From contig JASAMV010006042.1 in the NCBI GenBank assembly GCA_030248065.1, positions 1 to 64,000 of the forward strand: DNA of 64,000 bases, in the 5' to 3' direction. How positions within the stretch are numbered: position 1 is the first letter of the stretch; every line of letters starts with the position of its first letter. This stretch comes from Rhynchonema sp. JSB1_4. Its lineage: Eukaryota > Nematoda > Chromadorea > Monhysterida > Xyalidae. The notes under the pieces are model-generated. The model did not search any database, was not told the origin of the DNA, and saw only the letters and a program-made list of their open reading frames with translations. Positions 45,838 through 58,379 of the stretch are shown here, one piece after another. A program made the translations under genes and the position numbers.

Positions 45838-47538
45838 ATGAACGTCATTGCCGTTTTCCTGGTCGCTGTTTTGGCTGGAGCGTACGCTGTAAGTTGAATC
45901 TAACAATTTACAAAAAAAGCGTACACCGGGTAGATCGGTCTGGTCCCGCTTTGCTTTGATCACGTGACCTTCTGGGTGTCATTACCACTCGAGATTTACT
46001 CGTCACTAACTTCTATCAGCGCAAATTTTGTTCTCAGCCATCTAATAACAATCGTTTGGTCAAAATTAGTGGCAGCAAACCTCGAAATAATTACAAATAA
46101 AGAAGTTACGCGATCGCAGCAAGACCAGACCGGACCTTACCGATCACCTTTTTTGCTCGTCTGTATGCACTCTTTCTAATACTGTATAAGCATGCATGCA
46201 AAATGTGCACTTTCGGCTGAACGCACCATCTGATGTATCCTAGCCGTCAACATGTGGCCATCGAGAGATTCTCAAATATATACCTGAGGCCGACTTCACC
46301 ATGCGCACCTCATGCGCTTTTGCGCGTCAACCAGGCCATACTTCAACACTAAATGTCGACGCATGCATTGTGAGGCCCGTCTAACCTGAGCATCTTTCCC
46401 TTTATTCCAGCAAACGAACACATGTGGTGACATCAGCACATGTATCAATCAGTTGATGCAGAACACCAAGAACGACGCAGCGCAGAAAATGCGGCCATTT
46501 GAACGAGTGCAACAGTTCGGCAATTGCAATGCACAACAGACACAGGTACTACGTGGATTGGCTGATGTTTCATTCAATATAAGTTAGTGGATTTTCTGAG
46601 AGGGAGTATAGGAGACTACAAGAACGAACTTCGTGTTTTTGTTGTGATTCTTCGCTTTTATTGTCACCAGACTGTTGAGCTGTTTTGATCTGGGTCATGC
46701 TCGTGCTCGAATGGGCAAAGTAACCGATCTTTTTTGGTTCACATCTTCTTTCGTATTTTCTCAGCATGGTGATGCACCAGCACCAGGTCATTCTCAAGAC
46801 TTCAACCCCATCTATTTATTTGAGGAACTTCGCCAATTCTCCCAACAACTCCAATCTCTGCGTGACGAGCGATTCACGCGTGTGGCGCAGTGCATTGTCG
46901 GACAGAACAGCGGGGCATCTGGCTTCACCGGTTGTTCATTTCCGACTGCTCAGGTGTGAAACATCACGATACTTTTCCGATATGAAAAACATTTTTCAGA
47001 AATGTTGCGATAATTTTAGATTCCGCGCGTGTGCAACAATCCGCGTGACCTGATCCAACAAGCACGTTTCAACGGTCAACAGAACAATGGTTTCAATCGA
47101 TTTAATCAACAACCGCAGGTAATGTGTGACCTTACTACTTACCGTGCACCTAGTTGAACAAATATCGACGTTATGAAGATAAGAAACAGTTGACCATTCT
47201 TTATAAAAAAAGTTTCTTTTGCAGTGGGGCGGTCAGCAGTTCCCACGAGCGCGAGTCAACGTGCGTGAACAGTGCGCGGACCCGAACTGCGGTTGTCCGG
47301 AAGCGAAAATGTAACTAACTTATTGTTTAATTTTATTATATTTAATTTCACTTAAATGTTCTTTACCCAATATTCTAGCTGCCACGAGTGTTACGAAGTC
47401 AGCCAGTTGCACGACCAAATTCATCAACTCAAGCTGTCGATCGCAAAACGCAAACTCGAATGCGGACTCAACCAGAAATCACGACAAAAAAGGGGCGCTG
47501 GCAACGACGAGAAGTTTGCCGATGCGCTCAGCAATTGA
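45838..47538 (+). CDS. Secreted cysteine-rich protein (239 residues), function unknown
   Basis: Six exons, 45838-45888, 46411-46545, 46765-46953, 47020-47118, 47225-47310 and 47379-47538; phases close exactly. The first exon is just the signal peptide (MNVIAVFLVAVLAGAYA), so cleavage falls at the first exon border. The mature chain has spaced cysteines in TCGD, TCIN, NCNA, QCIV, GCSF and VCNN, and a dense cluster QCADPNCGCPEAKICHEC, then ECGL. A Gln/Asn-rich stretch lies in the middle and a helical segment with basic QKR near the C-terminus. It is probably an extracellular or cuticle-associated protein. I recognise no named family. Confidence 0.82.
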
Positions 47539-47893
47539 ACACAAAATATGGTTTTGCTGTATATATATAATTCTTTAATATATGATCACTAAATTTTTTA
47601 TTCGATTCTGCAGTTTGTCTCAAATCCATACAGCATGACTAAGCCAAATGTGCTGCATTCGTTTGGCATAATAAAAACGCAAACGCAAAGGATCGAGATT
47701 ACTACACATCTCAAATGTACAAAATGTATTCATACATTTAACACGCGTGATACAAATGAAAATGTGAATCCAAAAAATAAGGCCATCGATCGTTAAATTC
47801 TTTGTGTTTGTGTTTGTCACTTTAAAAAAATCAAAAAATTTCAACACACGACAACCTGATAATGACAGATCTGACCGCAGCTGTTCACTACAT

Positions 47894-49122
47894 TCAGGAA
47901 CCCTTCATCAGCGCGATGAATTCTGAAAAAATGAACGGCCCGATGCAACAGATTTCAACCGCTGAGAAGAGTTTGTGTCAGCCTTAAAGCACCAAAAAAT
48001 CCAACAAAACCTCAGTGCTACATATGCGGCGAGGAATTCCCACTATAAACTCTCATGCATCACACTCCCATGCTCCATCCAGAGTGTCAAGGCACAACGC
48101 TTAGACGCCGGCACCAGTTCTAAAATTACCCCCGCACCGTCAATATTAATGCGTCCATCCCCGTCCACATCTGCAGCCATCATCAATTGATTGACCTCCT
48201 CCGGTTCCAATGGTTCGCCCATCGTGGTCATCGCGTTCTGGAACTCGGACGCCGTGATGTAGCCACTGCCGTCTTTGTCGAACACCTTGACGGATCAGGG
48301 ACGATTGGCGGTTTATCAGATTTGAAACTATACCTATACGACCACGACTTGTTTGCCTGGCATAGTGCGCACAAGCATTGATGATATATACGTATGGAAT
48401 CCCCAAACAAGAAAATCTTTTACATTCAAAAATGTGCAAGACCAACAGCGAACGCCTTTCGCAATTCCTTGTCCGGATCTTTTCCGCCCATTTGTTTTTC
48501 GACCATTTTGATGAATTCGTCAAAGTCGATTTGTCCCGTGCCTGAATCACGGGGAACATCAATTTATCGGTCATCTTTGAATGGGATAAACGCTTTTATG
48601 TACGAAGTACAGCAATGCTGGTCTGTTTCGCCCTGCTTTCGCAGACAGACCGAGGCGCCAGGGCTCGTCAGTGCGAATGCCTCTGCTCCAAAAAATTGAA
48701 ACAGAACGCAAAAAACACATCATGATGAGTTCATCGCACCATCGACGTCAAGTTCGCGCATTGTGCGTTTGATGTCGGCCTTTGACGGGTTCATGCCCAA
48801 CGCCCTGAACGCTGTGCCCAGCTCCTTCTCCCCAATGCTGCCATCGCCGTTTTGGTCAAACTCACGAAACATTTTGCGCACCTCTGCAAAATCAGGCTCG
48901 TTGATCTTATTTTAAAGCCGGTTAAATTTATTGCATGATAAATTATCGTGTTTTGAACACCGCCGGCATAACTTTCAAACTGCTAGGGCAAACCGGCTTT
49001 AGTGTGCAAATGTTGAACTTACGTTCCACATTTTCCTTTGAGAGTTTCTGAAATGGAGCGAAACCACAAGGTTGCTAATATTTACATGTTAAAACTAATT
49101 GCAATGCTAAACCAACCGTCAT
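47894..49122 (-). CDS. Calmodulin-like protein with four EF-hands (148 residues)
   Basis: Cytoplasmic calcium sensor. Coding exons on the minus strand: 49117-49122, 49023-49047, 48740-48883, 48447-48541, 48138-48285 and 47894-47922, closing exactly at 148 residues, the length of calmodulin. The first exon codes only Met-Thr; an intron right after the start is also usual in calmodulin genes. All four loops carry Asp at 1 and Glu at 12: DQNGDGSIGEKE, DVDGTGQIDFDE, DKDGSGYITASE, DVDGDGRINIDE. The rest differs from true calmodulin, for example LGMNPSKADIKRTM in the first lobe and MKGS at the C-terminus, so this is a calmodulin-like paralogue; troponin C is less likely. Its last intron (47923-48137) and intron 48542-48739 (holding the 46-base repeat) are the longer ones. 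Confidence 0.92.
48632..48677 (-). repeat. 46-base dispersed repeat, copy 2
   Basis: The exact complement of 33022-33067, lying in intron 48542-48739 of the calmodulin-like gene. The flanks differ from copy 1. Confidence 0.8.
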
Positions 49123-52100
49123 CTTGATTTCAGTTAGAGCTTAGGGATTTTGACAAAAAAGCAGTGTTTTTGGTCAAGCTGAAAAAGCTCAGGACAAAAA
49201 TTTTTGCTGTCGAAACGTATTTTTAGCGCACCAAGCTGGTAACAACGGACAACTAAAACAAATTCTGTGGTACAGTAGTACAGACACCCGTCAAACACTT
49301 GAGCCACGTGCGTGTGAGAAAACGGTTATTTTATTTTTTAGCATCGTCAGTTGCCAAGGTGTTCATCCATCGAAGTCGTGTCGTAAGCAGAATCAACGAC
49401 TTTACGTTCCTTCCACAAGTAGACACACAAATTTGGGACCGTCACTTTCGAAAAAGTTTGCTGAAACTGTGGTCTTTGAAACAAGTATACATTCTGTAAG
49501 GTCTTCTTGTGACAGATGAAACCGATTGCAATCAATGTGCAGCCAGCTATGTACATACATAATTAGGTATACACGGATATCCAACGAAGGAGTTTTTTTG
49601 AAAAAATTATAATAGCGCTGTGAAATACAGGCACTACCATAATCTGGCACTCAAGGCACAAGAGCGCATTCCAGAGCTTACAAGGAACCCTAGATTTCCA
49701 AATTTATCAAGCTTGAAAAAGAAACGGGGCGCCAGTCGCGCACTACCCGAATACACCTACATATAAGTGCTAGACGGATTATATAGTGGGCCAATTGATG
49801 GAGTGATATTTTTGAAAGAAAACTTTGAGCGACATGTTTTGACGGCTTGCGTTCGAGTGGAAGAAGTCCAATGCACTTTGATTTTTGATGCCAATTTTTT
49901 CTCACTTTGTGCGAATATTTACAAAACACTTGCCCGTTAAGTTGCAACTGTTTTTGCCATAATATAGTTTTTTGTATATTTCACAATAAGATGATGTTTA
50001 TGAACTTTTAGTTTGCCAGGCACCCGTCGCAAGTCTGCCGCCATGTGCTGATTAAATTTTGTGCCAGAAGTCTATCAGCAAGATTTTTCGCGTTTGTTTC
50101 TTTCGTGTATGCGTGTGGTGCACAAGTTTTACTGCTCATATTTTTCCACATTTATCCCATTTGGCGAAACATAACCAACTAGTATACCTCAGATGACGCG
50201 TATTTATGGCGACTTACACCTATGAAAATCCACCTTGTACTGCATAAATATAAAAGTCGCCAACGCCGAAAGAGAGCATGCGAAGCCTCCAGCTTAAAAG
50301 CTTTTACCAATTTGTTACTCTGCGCGCGTGTCACTGCTTCTATCGGGCGTTGCGTATGGCGCGCACACACTAATATTTGTGCAAGCTGTATAAAGGATGG
50401 GACGTTATCCGGAAACTTCTTTTTGTAGCCACGGGGGAAATCCAAGTTGTTGATTTGTGATCAGCTTCATTCGGCTGCCAACCGAAGTTAAGATCTTACA
50501 TTATGGCTGCGTGCCAAGGGGATCCATGTGGGCAGGGCAAACTTTGGACTTTGACCCGAGGACTGAGCCAAGGCGCTTCGCCTGAACCTAAAGTTCGGCT
50601 TAATGTAGCTGCAGGGCAGGACCTTCAACAAGGTCAGCTCAGCCCTAACCACCGTGTTCCGACTCCTGAAATAGATTTTGGGAATTTTAGGTCAATTCTG
50701 GAATTTTCGGACGTATTTTCACGCAAACGCACAAGGTATAAAATTTGACTCCAAGCTGCCCAGCACACACGACAGGCAGCATGCTTGCTGACACACACAC
50801 ACACGTGCGTGTCGGACAAACACCTTGACGCGGCATCAAATTACGTACAGTACGTACCAACACGGGGTGGTTTAAAATTAGTGCACACATATGCATCTAT
50901 ACACCTACAAAATGACCACAGGACATCAAGTGGCTACATTGTACTATGGTCATACCTACATACATCGTTTGTGAAAAACTTTGACCAAAGCTCTCCTCCA
51001 CGTCTCTGAACGAACAGTGCCCGGAACCTGCAATACAATCCAATGAAAAAAGTAATCAGTGTTTGAGACTTGCACTCCCAGTGACAGGGTTCCAAAAAAT
51101 CTTTCCCAAAACTATTTATATGCTGGCCTGTATGTGCACTCTGTAGCAACGCTCAGAACGTTGCTCATTTTGGTTCAGTACACTTCCTTACAACAAGGTG
51201 GCTGACATGCTTGGCGCGACTGGCCCCCTTATAATTTGCATAAATTTATCCCATACGCCGCTCCTATTGCAGTAGCCCATAAGCTTCTAATCTAACATCG
51301 GGGTATGCAGGATAGATTGGATGTTTAGGACCTGTTTATGGGTCTTTTCCGCTAGTGTGAGGCGCAATGTATAGGGCTGAAATTTTTGTCCTTTTTGGAA
51401 CGCTGAGGTGATAACAAGATCACGAGTCTGGTTTCGAGTCTGTGTTTCTTCTCCCAGTGTTGCAAAATTTAGGGCATGTATGAACTTGCAGTTCATGTTT
51501 CCAGCTCAAGCGACGAATAGGACCTCATTTGGATTTTGCATTTGAAATTTTTACAAACAAGAAGCTGTTTGGCGTGCGTTGCATGGCTGATTAACGAGCC
51601 CATTGTATTCCCGCTGCTCACAAAAGATGTTTGCATCGAAATGCACATGAATAAGGATTAATCGTGACCACCCGGTTGCTTGGAACTTGATGTGGCAATT
51701 TCATAAATGTGCTTAAAACAGTATTTCGCACAATGGCTGGTACTACTTTTTGGCACCCTGTTGTTTTTTCGGCGCTTTATGTCATCACTCAAAGGGCCCC
51801 GACCATCTAAGCCTAATCAGTCATTTGCAAGTTTGGTACATTAACCACAAAACAAAGCCGCATGTACTGCGTACCCCTCAAAATGGACCATCATTTATTT
51901 TCGGCTCCCATTTTTGTTGACAGACCAACCGGCACCCACTGGAGGCGGAGTAGTTTCCATGATCCAGAAACAAAAAAGCCCAATCATGGCATGTACTATT
52001 GTTCTGAACCTACTTCCATGTTTTACCGCAAAATTCCACTCCACCTTGGCTTTACCGCAGTGTGTACACCGCAGCTTTATGCTTTTTGGCCCACATGGAT

Positions 52101-55100
52101 TCAGGCTGAGGTTAGGCTTACGCAACCTAAACCAACGTTGTGTACAAACAGTAGTTCCAAAAACAGCCGGTGGTGTGGTAGCAAATTTGTATGTGGAAGG
52201 TGCAGGCATATGATAGGCTGCGCAGTGTCTGGCACGCCAAACATGCGAACAATGCATCAAACACACATTATCCCAAAAAGCACATCGCAGTCGCACATCG
52301 GTGTCAATTTATTATACGGAACAACCAAAGCACCCGCACGCCCGCCACCGGTGCGGATGCAGAATTTTGGCTTGGGGTGATCCGGATCAGGCTTGTTTCA
52401 GAGGAGGAGTGTGTCACGCTTTGGCAAGTGCGCCTATCCACCAGACAGAGCAGCATCCGCAAGCGCTTTATCTAGCCTCACTCGATAAGAATCATCCCCT
52501 CCCTTGCTCAAATCCCGAGTCAGCGGTCAAACAATGCACAGGTACATACGTTATAGTGGCTATCAGGCCAATATGAGACCAGCGCATGTGAAGCGTCACA
52601 GTCCATGAAATTGTTGTTTGCGGACCGTTGTGAGCCGGACCGACATCAGCTAAGCAAAATTTCTGGAATTTCGCCGAATGTAGTATCCTTTCTGGCACTA
52701 CACGTTCTGTGCGTGAAAATCAGGGATCAAGGGGACAACCAAAATTTTGCTCTCATCTCATGCCTTTCCACTCTGACGCATAACGAGCGTGACGCATGTG
52801 TACCAGCGCCCGAAACAAACAAAATGCACTTAGCTGCCATTCACAATAACTCATAAATCATGTTCGCGTGTATTAGGTGCGCCGCCAGACAAAGTGGCAT
52901 CAAAATTTTATTGGGTGGCACAAAAAGTTCCTTGCCGTTCCAGCGATTCCCGTCCTCATGCGCCACATGGAACGATAAGAGTGCGTTATGTACTTTTAGG
53001 TGCGCGCTGAAACATGGTGAATCCAAATTCCAGGGAAGCGCGGATTTTTTTAGCCATGAACTCATTTGTGCAGTTCCACCTGCTGCTTTTTACAGGTTCA
53101 GGCATCATCATGAGCGCACTACTAGAAGCCGGCGCACCTTCAGCTATAACCTTGAACATGGTAAGCAATAGCACTATTGCGTGTCTGCTGTTCATGATCC
53201 TTTGGTGATACCTAACAGTAAAGATACCTGAATTTCTTGCTAATAATTTTCTGATCACACATTCCACTTTTCGCACTATAGAAACATGCGATCTACCGTG
53301 TGTATTATTTCATTATTTCCGCACAAATGCATAAATTCCTGCCCTTATTGTTTGGCCGTCAACAAACAACATTACCATGTATGTAGCAACTTACGACAAA
53401 GCTAAACGTGTAAGGTTTCATGAAACCATGGATGGCATCCGCGCCTGTGAAGAGATTATATTATCACAACAGATTTGTCTCCGGCATTTATCAGTAAGCC
53501 AACTTTATAAACCAGCTGTAATTAACATTGACATTGTGAGCACGAACACTTGAACCCTTGGTTTGCCCATGTTCAGTTCTCAGGCTGGGTAACCCAAAGG
53601 CGCGTCAGCGTGAAACAATCCCACAATGTCTAGTTGGCCGTTCATACGTACATATGCATACCTGGAAATTACGTGGGCTTAATTTCTGTTCAGTAATGTG
53701 CATCCATTAGTTTGAATTTGGGCCATATGGCCGTACAAAACCACAATATTTAAGCACATTGTGCAAACAGCCGAAGAGAGATGTAATCGTTACGCGTAAA
53801 TTACGTCGCCGCGGAGAACGCGGTCGGGCTTAAAATTAAGCCGATGGTGTCCGGTCTCTGGTTTCTGTAAGTAAGTGTCCACGCGTAAGCCAAAGCTCAA
53901 TTTTCTTTGACATGCGCTTATATACGATCCTTTATTTGTCATTAAGCCCTAATTTTTTGGCTTCTATGCAAAACATTGAGCACCAGACTCAAACCCAGGT
54001 CGACAAATCTGGAGAAACAGACACCGATATATTAGTCAGGATATCAAGTCATATTTTCCAAATTGTTCCAAAAGTGGGCAATCTTTTTCAAAAATATCAG
54101 TCAGAGTCCAATTGTCGTCCCTCATGACCAGGAGTGCGGGCTCAAAACTGTCACAAAACGTTTGACAGTAATGCCAAATTTTGAATGAGGCTTCAGTTTT
54201 GCTTTGACATGTACATAACATTCCTTGATCCATCTTTGTGGTTCTTTGCATTATTCACGGCATTTTTTTGTCTTTTGATTCAATGCGCACCGACCCGTTG
54301 TTTTTGTGACATGTCACTTTAAGAAGTTTTTTTACGTTTGAGTCAGTTTATGCAAAGTGTCACAACAACTCCGATCCCATGGGACAGCCTAAAAGTTTCC
54401 TTTCATGATTGCAACTCCAGTACTTCGGTACTAGAAAGAGCGTACGGTCTCGTTCGGTGTTTATGTGCAAAGTTTGAGAATTTGATACAAAGTTATGCAG
54501 CTAAGGAAATTTGCGAATGTTGCTTTCAAGACTTTCAAGTTTCAGCAAAAACTGTTTGTTTGTGTTTGCGGTTGGGCGCTGGCGCTCTTTGATGTATAAT
54601 CTTGAACCAAAAAGTGGAGTATATGTTTCATGCTCCGGAGCAATCTGAGACACCCGCGATACATTTTCTGATTCTAGAGTATCTTTACTGATGCGCAACT
54701 GTGAAACTTTGCGGTTTTTTGTTTGGAAAGGACAACAGCTTCTGACCGTTCTTCTAACTTTAACAGTCTTTTAAGCCAAGACTGCCGCACACAACTGCGT
54801 AGCATGATTCAGCACCCTTCAAACACAGTCAATATCTCATCTCAACCAGTGTTTGATAGTCTTGTAACCCTCAGCCAAGTGGCACTCCAGCTCGCGGCCC
54901 CCTTTGGGATCATGTCTCAAGCAACAAGCACATGCAAAAACGAATTTTTGGGTACAGCTTTAACCCCTGTCGTTAACACTGTCCTGTCTTCCTTTTAGCT
55001 TTTTGACAGGATGAACCACATGTGGTTCAAATTTAGGTTCCGAGTAAGCTCCGGTTTAATGTTTCAGATTAAATTTGGATCATTCATGCAGGTATACATT

Positions 55101-58100
55101 GTTTCAGGCATACCCATGAACCATCGAAATTTGCCTGCAATCGGCATCAGATGGCTGCTTGTTTATTTTCGCAATTTTTCGCCGCACAAAAGATTAATGT
55201 TGGCAGCAGCCCCGCCGGCAAAGTGACAGAAATTGACTGGAGATTTTCTGGCCTGCCAATGTTCGGTACGTGCATACCGTATGACAATGACATACATCGC
55301 ATCAGCCTGTACTACTTTGCCACTGTTCGGTTTGAAGATACCGATTGCTCAATTATTACCACTAATGTGTAAGCATCTTATACGTTAAAATGCGTGTAAC
55401 AAACCCCTCGTTTCGACCTTATCATTCCCAAATTGATCTTCGGTGAATCACCACTCCTTCGTAAACGGCCTTCAGGACTCCAAGAATTCTGTTCACGACT
55501 GGTGTTCAATATTTCCAAACCTTTTCAGTTTTTTGGTGAAAGTTAACACCAATATCCATAAACACCCAAACCACAATAAAATAATATCGCGATTTGACCA
55601 AAATGAGCTCAAGTCTCATTGCCGGTGCACAGCCACCCGCCGCCCACTGCACTGCAGGAAGCCTTGTATTCGCTTTTCTGAACAAAAAGAGCGCATATTC
55701 ACGTACTAGCAACGCTCTTTAGTTTCTTAGGTATCAATTGTGTTTTTGTGCTTTCGTAATTTTCACACAGCACAGCTCTGATCTGTGCCAGGTATAAGGT
55801 CCCAGGGAATATAAAGTGGCTGTCTTTAGCGCGCCTGGACAACAAGAATTTGATTAGGCCACACTTCGACAAAGCTGCGATACAGCATTTTAACACTATA
55901 TGTTTCTGTTATTTCTGTCTGCTCACCATGGTATATCGACGCTTGTTTAAAATTTAACTTGGTGCATTTCATTTTTAACCCTTCCGAGACGCAGGTTGAA
56001 CTTCCCACAATAAACACAGCAAATCGGGCTGACGGGTTTTCGCGTTCCCAACTGCATTTCCTGATTATAAACTTGCCCAACATGTTTTGGCTATGATGCT
56101 AGCAAAAACTCTGTTCTTTGGTGAGAAACAAGTACCCGAATGCCACTCGTTTTGCCCTCCAAATGACTTTCCATAACAACCGGTCATAAGTTATGTTTGC
56201 ACCTTTTGGTGTTCAGAGCGTGTTTGTAGTCCACAGCGTGATTTTGGATCCGAGACCTTTGGTACACGCCGGGTCCACCGCATGCGGAGGGCACTGTTTT
56301 CGACAACCAAGGTCCACATGTGGCACAGTTATCATGATACAGTATAATAACTTGCGTGTTTTCTTCGATTTGATGGGCCTTGATAAAATATTATGTATAG
56401 CAAGTGAGACGTTCTAGCCCCGCGTTTTGGATTCCAAATGACCGGCCCCAAACCAAGCCGCATGTGCGGCTGCAGCGCTCGCAAAAAAAGTATTTTATGA
56501 CAGACCATTCCAGCACAATGATGTATTCTGCACTTGTTACACGCACTTTGGTGCACTTGTGTGTGTTGGCAAACAATAAAGCAGAACTTGCTCTAATACA
56601 AGACATTCTGGCTGGGAGGTTCCAGTCATATTGTTTTTATACTGGAATCTGATGCCCTAGAACGCGTTCTGGAACATTTGCCGTACACGTGTTCGTGTTT
56701 GTACACACACATGTGCGCCCCTAAATCACATGGTCGCATTCAACACAAAAGTCTGATGGTCTGTGTAGTGTAGACTTCCGGAATGATGGGTCCGATGTAC
56801 ATACATATGTATGTACAGTAGTTGAGACGATTTTTGGCATGGGTTTTCATTTCTGTCACTTTTGACTTTCTCAAAGTCCAGCTGTTGTTCCATTTCCGCA
56901 TTTTGAAGATGATTTTCGCCAAATCCATTAAAAATCCACCGCACTTACAATAAAGCTTGAAGTCGTGTGAATCACTTTCCTTCTCCAGAATTGCTGCTGA
57001 GAGCTGAGTAATTCTCAACATTTGCTTCCAAAAAAACTCGTATAGCTTTTTCGTATTTTGCGGTTTACGAAGCCATCATAGCGCTTTTCACCTCTCCCGC
57101 AGACATGTTGCTTTTGGGACCAGAATTTGCTTTTCTTGCACCTGTTGTGCCCAAACAGTCACAGAAACAGTGCGGGCAGTCCGTCTTCGCAATAAAGCAT
57201 AAAGTTGAGTTCAGTTTACAGCTCGCTGCAACACTTGTGCTCCTATTGTTATTGTTCGTCATTTGGCGCAGTTGGGGTCCCAACACTGTGTTTGGGCGTT
57301 TTTCGTAAATCCAGGTTTTGAGCAAATTTGGTTTCCCAATCACAACCGTAAACATTAGCTCGAGTGGCATCATGGTACACTTGTGGCACCCAACAAAACT
57401 CTGCTCACCAATATTGCTTGTGCGCTATGTTGTTTAGTTGAACAATGGTTCTCAAAGATCCCCTGCTATGTGTTATGCTAGCTTCAATTGCGTTTTCTTA
57501 TGCCGTTTGGAACTCTCTTTAACGTAAACTGTGTTTTGTGCTTCTGGCCGGATTGGATATCATTGATTTGACTCTGTTGTCAACGCTTGGTCTCGCGCTG
57601 AAGTCAACGTAGGAGTTTCGGCACTATGCACTGCATCAATCGGTCTGTGTTCATTCATTTGATGCAGATGTTTCTAGCTTAGCTAAACGGCTCGTACAGG
57701 TCTGGGTTTTGTTTTGTTTGGGCCACACAAACCACATGCAGTACAGTAGTTTGTCTCAATGTGGCGTTCAGTGCCACCACAGATTTGTTTCTGACAGTTC
57801 TGACGTGGACCTTGACATTAGTCCGTGACCAGACATTTGTTCACGGCGGTGAGTGTAAAGTGTTCTGCGCGCAGAAAAGTTGTCTTCCCCACTTTGCTGA
57901 TCGGCTTTTCCATTTGGATAAATTGTTTTGTTCTCTACTGTCACATGTTTTGAAATGTGACTACGCACTTTCACTAAAGGAAACATCTACTGTACCTAAC
58001 CAGCTCGTCAGTTTATCGCTGCTCCCATAATTATAATTTTTTCAATTTCACTAAATTATAGAGCAGGCGTTTTATTTATGTTGGCACCTAACGTTCAGCC

Positions 58101-58379
58101 ATATTTTCAGGCAAAATACACCCAAAAAGTCAATGTTAATCGTGAAAGCACTCTCAGAAACATAACGTCACATTTTGTTCCCTAATAATGCATCACTCGA
58201 GAGAGAACCGTGTTATCTCTGAACACCTGACTGACGGACTAGCTGCTTTCATTATGCTGAACGGTGTTGTTTGAAAGCTGCAAATTCGTTGCCACAAGAA
58301 TAATTCCCGACACTTTCGAATACCCAAAAACGAGATAATGCGTTGGAGGCTACACTGCTAGCCAACTGAAACATCAGCC
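49123..58379. other. 9.3-kb stretch without recognised genes
   Basis: No frame here shows a family motif or a convincing exon chain. Medium-length frames exist on both strands, for example 51862-52380 (+, 172 codons) and 51895-52296 (-, with a Cys-x2-Cys pair), but codon use and context do not single one out. Short TACATATGTA-like palindromes are scattered through it. It may be decayed mobile DNA or true spacer. Promoter elements of the calmodulin-like gene should lie at its left edge. Confidence 0.4.

Noticed and set aside
51862..52380. 172-codon plus-strand frame and a 133-codon minus-strand frame over the same bases
   Set aside because: No motif, no splice partners and mutual overlap; not enough to call a gene.
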